Shown piece by piece: positions 57,841 through 64,000 of a stretch of 64,000 bases of DNA. The stretch is from Ricinus communis (lineage: Eukaryota > Streptophyta > Magnoliopsida > Malpighiales > Euphorbiaceae). Location: contig NC_063256.1 of the NCBI RefSeq assembly GCF_019578655.1, forward strand, positions 21,738,005 through 21,802,004, given 5' to 3'. The notes under the pieces are model-generated. The model was not told the origin of the DNA, did no database searches, and saw only the letters and a program-made list of their open reading frames with translations. Position 1 is the first letter of the stretch. Each line of letters opens with the position of its first letter. The translations under genes and the position numbers were made by a program.

Positions 57841-59088
57841 CTAGCTAACAAACTGATATCCACCTTGAGAATATCCAGGAGCTGAAGGAAAAGCTGGTGA
57901 GGTCACACTAGTAGACGAGTCCTGAGGGAAAGCTGGTTGACTGAAGTAACGAGGACATGCTCGAGCCATATAACACCTGAAACAGGCTCCGCTAAAAACT
58001 AGGCATGGTCCCTGATGTGACCTGTCGCACATCTGATAAGTGCTGGCTCTATAACTAGAGCTGTTGTAGCCAGAACTCTGCCCATTGCCACTAAAGCCTT
58101 ACCTTGGCCTGAATCCTCTACTACCCTTCTTATGAGCACGGTAGCCTCTTTGCCCAGCCTGCTAGTGGAAACCCCTAGAGTAGCCTCTATTGCCGTAATA
58201 CGACATAACTGGCTGCGCACTAGTCTGACCCTTAATCCTGGTCTTCTTTTTCTTAACATCATCATTCCCCTAGCCAAATCCCTATAGGATCATCTCCATC
58301 TGCCTGGCCATATCAATCACCTCTAGGAAGCTGCTCCTCCTAGATTAACCCAAGGAAACAAACTATAGACCAAGTCTTAAAATATACTTGCTATTCTTTT
58401 GCTCCTCGGTCCCCACAGCATAGGGCGCATACCTACTTAGCTGCACAAACTGCCTAGTGTACTCTGCCACTAACAGATCTCCTTTAACTAGCCTTTCGAA
58501 CCTCTCTCTATACTCCTGCCTCACACTGAAAAGGATGAAGTACTCCTCGAACCTATCCTTAAACTGTCTCCATGACAACCCATCCAAAGAGGGGCAGATA
58601 TAATCCCTAAACTAATGAGATGCTACCCCCTTCAAAGGAAAATCGACCATCTAGATCGTCCTCTTATATGAATAGTGCAAATCCAATGCCCTCTTCTTAA
58701 CCTCGTCTAGAAAGGCCAAAGGGTCCCTAGATACCCCATCAAACTCCATGGGTCTCAGCTTAGTATACTCAGACATGGGAACCTCGTCCGGATTCCTGAT
58801 ACCGGACCCACTACTGCGTCCCTCTAAACCCTGGGCAACCTATTGCTGCTTAAAAGCCAACAACTGCTCTAATGCCCTCTGCATCCCAGTCATACCGGCT
58901 ATAAATACTTCTATTGGAACTCCATCAGCACTGTGTGCCTCCTGAGCCTCGCCCTGATCTGGTTGGGCTACCGCTTGAGGCCTACCTCGCCTCTTGGTAT
59001 CACGGGTTGGGGCTAGTAGGGTCGACTAGGTGGAAACCTCATCTTGGGCCTCGCAAGCCGCTGTTGCAGCCGCTCGAGTCCTCAGCAT
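57841..59088 (-). pseudogene. Gag of the Tekay-type element
   Basis: The minus-strand reading starts at an ATG whose complement is at 59,086-59,088. An N-terminal region with in-frame stops is followed by MEFDGVSRDPLAFLDEVKK and the capsid core WRQFKDRFEEYFILFSVRQEYRERFERLVKGD...EYTRQFVQLSRYAP (58,363-58,587). A basic Gly-rich stretch and a zinc knuckle at about 57,960-58,000 come next. The knuckle reads CFRC then ACP and lacks the Gly-His spacing of CX2CX4HX4C. Gag would form the particle and bind RNA. An open frame at 57,999-58,277 in another register is a shadow. Confidence 0.8.
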
Positions 59089-59246
59089 AGCAAGGTTGAA
59101 AATAAACAGCAAAATATCAAACCCAACAGACTCTCTAACGTATATAGCACAGATACTAGAATCAACAAAACATGCAAGGATAGACTCGACCTTAACTCCG
59201 CAGTAGTTAAGGGAGCTAACCTAGATCGAAGGAAATCTAAACCTAG

Positions 59247-59258
59247 GCTCTAATACCA
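59247..59258 (-). other. Primer-binding site of the Tekay-type element (Met type)
   Basis: On the minus strand TGGTATTAGAGC, one base from the plant initiator-Met site. It lies 4 bp from the LTR end and gives the element's orientation. Confidence 0.85.
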
Positions 59259-59262
59259 ACTT

Positions 59263-59952
59263 TATCATGACCCAATCTGTGGGCCCGTGACTGGCACTAG
59301 AAAATGGATAGGTTTAAGGCCACCAAAACCAATAGTAAGCCGAATTAATCGATAATTCAAATATACATACATATACATACTATTAAACTAGCCCAACATG
59401 TCATTCACAAGTCTCCAATTGGATGCTAACAAACATTCCATAGTTTATTACAGACCAAAATCAAACATAATATGCCAGGTACACTACTGTAAAGAGTCTA
59501 GAATTTTAAATAATTCAAAATGAAAAAGTAGAAATTAATTACATAGGCCCAAACGATAAGGAAGTTGGGCTGTCAAACGAAAGACAATGGAGAACCTAAC
59601 TGTCACCTGAAAAATTTAAAACTAAGACTGTCAGCCTCGAGAGTGAGTTAAAATCATATAATCCTATAAAAATTACAGTCTCCTCAATAAAATATTTATT
59701 TAATCAGAATAGTATTATCATATTATATTAAAACATGTGTCATGCCATAATTCAGAAAAATATAATTTAAATATTTATGGGACGAGTGCCTCAGCAGAAC
59801 CCTAACCCCAATACTAGCAGCCTTTCGACTCTCTTATTCCAATAGGTCTAGCGCCCAAAGAGGGAAGCTCAACCAGGGTCCTTAAATCCAACCTGGACAC
59901 TTGATTCCTAAATAAGCTGGCGCCTAGAGAGTAATGCTCGACTAGAGACCTT
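59263..59952 (-). mobile_element. Tekay-type 5' LTR, part nearest the primer-binding site
   Basis: Starts TATCATGACCC on the plus strand and follows the 34,427 LTR block for block. It reaches two hairpin-minisatellite units (about 59,847-59,900 and 59,922-59,952) and is cut inside the second by the Athila/Tat element. The remaining LTR lies beyond the window. Confidence 0.8.
59847..59952 (-). repeat. LTR hairpin minisatellite, third locus (about 2 units, eroded)
   Basis: Cores GCGCCCAAAGAGGGAAGCTC and GCGCCTAGAGAGTAATGCTC. Stems are partly broken (outer TCTAG against CCAAC in the first unit), in keeping with an older copy. The second unit is truncated. Confidence 0.7.
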
Positions 59953-61258
59953 TGATATGCATAATTTTACATATATTTGCTTGCATATTATTATGCATTT
60001 TCTTAGCATTTATTGTGTTTTTATTCCAAGATTACCCGTATTTTGTCTCCTTTCATGTTCTAGGAGATTTTATAGGTCCATCATCAATGCTTGAGCAATT
60101 TTAGATAAATTTTGTGCGAAAACAGACAGAATCAGAAGCGTTTGACCTTGGGTTGATTTTGGAAAGTAAACACAGACCGTGTTAGAGCCCATGCAGAAAT
60201 TCCAAGCTGTGTAGCTTAAGCACTTTGAAGCAGCACGTTTTACGAGGGTACCACGTCCCGAAGCACGACCCGTGTTGGCTAACACGGGCAAGAACATGGC
60301 CTGTGTTGGTAAGACATTCCAAAATACTACCTTGCTCAATTCAATTCATTCTGTCATTTGGAGACCAATACGGCCTGGACACGGCCCGTGTTGAGGGGCG
60401 CGGGCTGGAAAACGCCCGTATTTGCAGTGTAGATCAAGACTTGGAACTATTTAACCAATTCTAGGAAAAGAGTGTATATGTTTCAAGTTCTTTATTCTTG
60501 CATTGTAATTGAATTCTATTTGTTTTAGACATGAACATGTGTAGCTAGATTGGTTGAACCCATTGGGGTTCGTTACTATGTTGGCTTTGTATTGAATTGT
60601 TAAGATTGTTTGAGTTTCCTTTCTTATATTCTTTTTGCAATTAATAATATAAATCTAGTTTTCGTTAAATTGATTGTATTGATTACTATTCATATAATTC
60701 TTTTAGCAATTGAGAAATTTTAATTGAGTTTGAAAATTTAATTGCAAGAATAGGTTAATTTTCACTTAGAGGTAAGGTTAATTAATTTACCGGATCACGA
60801 ATTAACAAAGCTTAATAGAGGTGGATTAAAGCTTAAGGCTAACTTAATAATCAATCGTTAGGAAGAGATTTCAACTTTAGGTTCTTAGGTTTAGAAATTC
60901 GGTTGTCTCGAGAGGGAAACTAAATTCAGTTTAGAATCCATCCACTGGTAGCATAATCAGACTCATCAATCTGTTATCCTTTGTTTGATTGCCAACTAGT
61001 CTTGGTCCTCTTTGGGTTTGCTTTCTTGTCTTGATTATTCTCTTTGCTCATTCATTCTCGCATTACACTTAGAATTTAATTTTTAGTCATTAGTAAATCT
61101 AGGAACCTTCATTATTAATTTTAGGCTAGATAACAAGGAATGAAGCAGTAACTCTAGGATTTCACTCTCCCGAGGGATACGATATTTTTAATACTTGCTA
61201 TTGTGCTAGGCTGCATCGATAGGTTCAGTGCCTTAGTTGTAGTTGCATAAGCATCGCA
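59953..61258 (+). mobile_element. 5' LTR of the Athila/Tat-like element
   Basis: 1,306 bp from TGATATGCATAAT to GCATCGCA, followed 9 bp later by the primer-binding site. Contains inverted repeats of the CCCGTGTT type, including a perfect 8-bp-arm hairpin at 60,269-60,288. Confidence 0.8.
60269..60288. repeat. LTR inverted repeat
   Basis: CCCGTGTT, a four-base loop GGCT, then AACACGGG: perfect 8-bp arms. Further half-sites lie at about 60,296-60,310 and 60,370-60,395. Confidence 0.8.
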
Positions 61259-61267
61259 TGAAATTTT

Positions 61268-61285
61268 TGGTGCCGTTGTCAAAGA
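61268..61285 (+). other. Degenerate primer-binding site, Asp tRNA type
   Basis: TGGTGCCGTTGTCAAAGA compared with TGGCGCCGTTGCCGGGGA: recognisable, but with five changes, two of them of the kind produced by C-to-T decay. Confidence 0.75.
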
Positions 61286-61436
61286 CTTTGTTTAAAAACT
61301 AGAGTGAAATTTTGCTATTTGTTACTTTAGCCATTTTGCTTTTCTATTTTAGTTATTACTTTTTATTTAGTCATTCATTCATTTTTTTGTTTGGGTTGTT
61401 GCTGCCTTGTTCATTTCAGGTAGTTTATGACTAGCA

Positions 61437-62760
61437 GTTCTAATCCTGCACTAGTAAACCCTCTATTCGAATCACATTCGATCCCTCAGGCAGTTGAGGA
61501 AGCGATTAGACGTGGAGGAGGATAAGTAGTAGATAGAGATTCATGTCCACACACTAGTAAATATGGGAGACGGCAACAACAACATCGCTAAAGCCAATAG
61601 GATGATGTACGAGTTGCTAGACCTTCCCTAAAGGGGACGCACACCAGTATATTGAGGCCACTTATTACAGTGAATAATTTTGAAATTAAGCCAAACGTCA
61701 TTCAGATGGTGTAGCAGAGTGTACAGTTTGGGGGCTTGCCTAGTGAAGGTCCTAATGCCCACATCGCGAATTTTTTGGAGATTTGTGATACCTTTAAGAT
61801 AAATAGGACTACTGATGATGCCATTCGACTTAAGCTGTTCCCATTTTCTTTGAGGGATAGAGCAAAGAGATGGCTACAGTCCCTACCAGCCAACACCATC
61901 ACCACCTGGAGTTCTTTGGCTGAGAAATTTCTTTATAAGTACTTTTCTCCTGCTAAGACTGCAAAGATGGGTAATGATATTTCTTTTTTTATGCAGTTTG
62001 ATGATGAGAGCATGTATGATGCATGGGAGAGGTACAATGAGTTGCTGAGATGTCGCCAGACCACGGTTTACCATTATGGATGTAGGTGCAAACTTTTTAC
62101 AGTGGCTTGAACTCAGCCACGAGACAGATGGTAGATGCAGCTGCAGGTGGGGCCATCAATAGTAAGATGCCGAAGCAGGCCCAAAACTGAATTAAGGAGA
62201 TGGCTATGAACACATATTAGTGGCAGTCTTCTAGGAATAGGCCAGGACAGCAAGGAGTAGGAACGAGGTAGATTCTACATCATTCTTGGCGGCTCAGGAG
62301 GAGCTTTTGGCCAAGAAGATCGACCAGCTCCAGATGCCAGTCCATGCAGCACAGCTTGACGACCAGTTTTGTGGTGGCCCACACTGTAGTGCAAACTATA
62401 ATACAGGAGGTATGTTTGCTTCTTCATCTTCTTCTTCTACTTACCATGAATAGATTGATTATATGAGAATGCACCCAAGCAGCAGAATAACCCGTACAAC
62501 AACACATACAACCCAGGCTGGAGAAACCATCCCAACTTCGGGTGATGAAATAACACCTAGGGTCCATCAGGATTTCAGCGATTGCACCAGAAACAACCCC
62601 AACAGCAGACTGTTCTCCCTCAACTGCCTCAGAACCAGGAGAAGAAACCCGATTTAAAGGAGTTGATAATGAAGTTCGTGTCCACTTTGGAGAACAGGTA
62701 TCAGCAGACGGACACAACTCTTAGAAATTAGCAGGCCTCCATACAGAATTTGGAGAATCA
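61437..62760 (+). pseudogene. Gag of the Athila/Tat-like element
   Basis: A start at 61,437 (MTSSSNPALVNPLFE) is soon broken by stops. The best-preserved part is the capsid core at 61,736-62,080, with [70 protein letters not shown] and a [11 protein letters not shown] stretch. This is the conserved gag core of the Athila/Tat group. The segment from 62,110 to 62,760 is Gln-rich and full of stops and frame changes; it would hold the end of gag. Gag forms the virus-like particle; this copy is defective. Confidence 0.85.
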
Positions 62761-63189
62761 TATAGGCTAGATTTCTAAGATGCTGACTGAGAGAAAGCCA
62801 AGGATGCTTCCCAGTACAATAGAGTCAAACCCAAGGGAGCATGTCAAGGCTATCACCTTGACATCAGGTAAGCAGTTAGCTAGTTCTTTCCCTATGGTTG
62901 ATGATGATGTTATTGTGCAGGATGAGCCAGAGCCTGAGGTGACAGAGCCTACATGAACCGAGGACAAGAAGAAGAGTCCTATAAGAGAATACCAGCCTCC
63001 AATTCCATATCCTACCAGGTTGAAGCAGGAAAAGGTTGATCCGTAGTTTGCTAAGTTATTGGATTTATTTAAGCATCTAAAGATTAACCTACCTTTTGTT
63101 GAGGCTATATCATAGATACCTGCGAGGTTTCTGAAAGAGATTCCAAGCAATAAGAGGAAACTTGTCACACTAAACGAGGAGTGCTCAGC

Positions 63190-63850
63190 CATTCTTCAAA
63201 ATAAGCTGCCAGTAAAGAGGTGTGATCCGAGGAGTTTTACTGTCCCCTGTATTATTAGTAATTTGCATATCAGTGTTGCTTTATCTGATTTAGGAGCTAG
63301 CATCAATTTAATGCATAGAAGTTTGTTTGAGAAATTAGGTTTAAATGAGCCTAAACCTACTAGAATGAGCATATAGTTAGTAGATAGGACTGTGAAATTT
63401 CCTAGAGGAATAGTTGAAGATGTACTTGTTAAGGTAGACAAGTTTATATTTCCAATTGATTTTATTATTATGGACATGGAGGGTGAGAGTACCGTACCTT
63501 TAATTCTAGGTAGACCTCTCCTTGTAACATCTAGAGCTGTTATAGATGTGTGTGATGGGAAGTTACAGCTTAGAGTAGGTGATGAAACTATTACCTTTGA
63601 CCTTAGCCCTTCTATGAGACATTCACTTGACCGTGATGATATTGTATTTTATGTGGATATTTTGGATGATATTGTGGAGTCTCAATTGCAGAAGATATTA
63701 TTTGATGGTCCTTTGCAGGTAGCATTACAGGCTAAGGATAAGGAGTTGTCTAATGAGGATGCATTGAAACAACTTGCTTTTTTGCTGGCTAATGAGCCCA
63801 TAGGTCTACTGACCATTTTGTTGGTATTGACAAGTCAGGGGTGTAGAAAT
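63190..63850 (+). pseudogene. Protease and following linker of the Athila/Tat-like element
   Basis: Reading from about 63,190: KRCDPRSFTVPC, then LSDLGASINLMHRSLF with the Asp-Leu-Gly active-site form common in Athila-like elements. An in-frame stop follows at 63,373-63,375, then VDRTVKFPRGIVEDVLVKVDKFIFPIDFIIMDME and VPLILGRPLLVTSRAVIDV (flap and C-terminal strands). The frame stays open to 63,853 through an acidic linker containing LKQLAFLLANEP. Only one stop and a frame end near 63,850 separate it from a working reading, so it is the least decayed Ty3 domain in the window. Confidence 0.85.
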
Positions 63851-64000
63851 TAAGACCTTTACTTTAAGAGCCACCAGCCCTAGAGTTGAAGGAGTTGACT
63901 AAGCACTTGACCTATGCCTATCTGGATGAGGTGGAGAAGATGCCGGTGATCATTGCAGCTGATTTGACTTCTGAAGAGAGGGAGATGACTTTAGCCTCTC
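63851..64000 (+). pseudogene. Start of the reverse-transcriptase leader of the Athila/Tat-like element
   Basis: After two stops the sequence reads LELKELTKHLTYAYLDEVEKMPVIIAADLTSEEREM, the segment that normally leads into reverse transcriptase. The window ends before the polymerase motifs. Confidence 0.7.

Larger units (their letters stand above)
45428..59952 (-). mobile_element. Tekay/Del-like chromovirus (Ty3 superfamily), degenerate, with nested insertions
   Basis: A minus-strand LTR retrotransposon. On the plus strand, its 3' LTR is at 45,428-45,948 plus 51,769-51,908, then the polypurine tract, chromodomain and integrase end, integrase, RNase H, reverse transcriptase, protease and gag, and then the primer-binding site (59,247-59,258) and 5' LTR (from 59,263). 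Domain order and the chromodomain after the GPY/F region place it among chromoviruses. The LTR family is the same as the insertion at 34,262-40,128. Three other elements have inserted into it. Every domain has stops or lost catalytic residues. Its outer end and target duplication are not visible because the 5' LTR is interrupted at 59,953. Confidence 0.85.
59953..64000 (+). mobile_element. Athila/Tat-like Ty3 element, 5' part
   Basis: Inserted on the plus strand in the Tekay-type 5' LTR and running off the window. Visible parts are the LTR (59,953-61,258), Asp-type primer-binding site, degraded gag, protease and the start of the linker to reverse transcriptase. Its LTR end is related to that of the nested Athila-type element (shared ATCGATGCA/TGCATCGAT block), but the two are well diverged. 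Confidence 0.85.

Noticed and set aside
57999..58277. Basic 92-codon minus-strand frame
   Set aside because: It is out of register with gag, which reads through the same bases in another frame towards the zinc knuckle.
61702..62717. Minus-strand frames at 61,702-61,905, 61,883-62,074 and 62,424-62,717
   Set aside because: They are antisense shadows of the plus-strand gag remnant.

Overview
The window is plant nuclear DNA, almost certainly from a eudicot. The evidence is the set of plant-type LTR retrotransposons: chromovirus (Tekay/Del-like) and Athila/Tat-like Ty3 elements, with plant initiator-Met and Asp tRNA primer-binding sites. There is also an endogenous plant pararetrovirus remnant and a large AT-rich satellite array. 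I cannot name the species from sequence alone. I found no intact host gene; the only candidate is a 52-codon exon-like fragment at 40,899-41,057.

Layout. 1-3.35 kb: the 3' end and LTR of a Ty3-type element (family A), then a decayed minus-strand pararetrovirus-like block. 3.4-6.48 kb: a second family A LTR with its primer-binding site, followed by an unclassified tandem and fold-back repeat (family B). 6.49-34.26 kb: about 27.8 kb of uninterrupted satellite. Its monomers are about 39 bp and fall into eleven recognisable classes (named A-K here) that recur in a fixed order, giving higher-order units of about 270, 390 or 430 bp. 34.26-40.13 kb: an LTR-LTR retrotransposon derivative inserted in the satellite, with a clean 5-bp target duplication (ATTAC). 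40.13-40.87 kb: the satellite resumes and ends. 40.88-42.37 kb: non-repetitive AT-rich DNA. 42.37-45.43 kb: family B again, then a short family A element with two LTRs that keeps only a protease remnant.

45.43 kb to the end is a nest of retroelements. The host is a minus-strand Tekay-like chromovirus (gag-PR-RT-RH-IN-chromodomain, all broken). Its 3' LTR is split by a minus-strand non-autonomous Athila-type element (45,949-51,768; TSD AAGAA). Its integrase is split by a solo LTR (52,353-54,686; TSD ATAGG). Its 5' LTR is interrupted by a plus-strand Athila/Tat element (59,953 to beyond the window) whose LTR, PBS, degraded gag and protease are visible.

How it fits together: this is a gene-poor heterochromatic block, plausibly centromeric or pericentromeric, built by satellite amplification (including a visible 1.64-kb tandem duplication inside the array) and successive retrotransposon insertion. 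None of the element proteins is intact. The most novel items are the 39-bp higher-order satellite, a stem-covarying hairpin minisatellite in the Tekay-type LTRs, arrays of a palindromic 9-mer upstream of the TATA box in family A LTRs, and palindromes that differ in length between the two LTRs of one Athila-type element.
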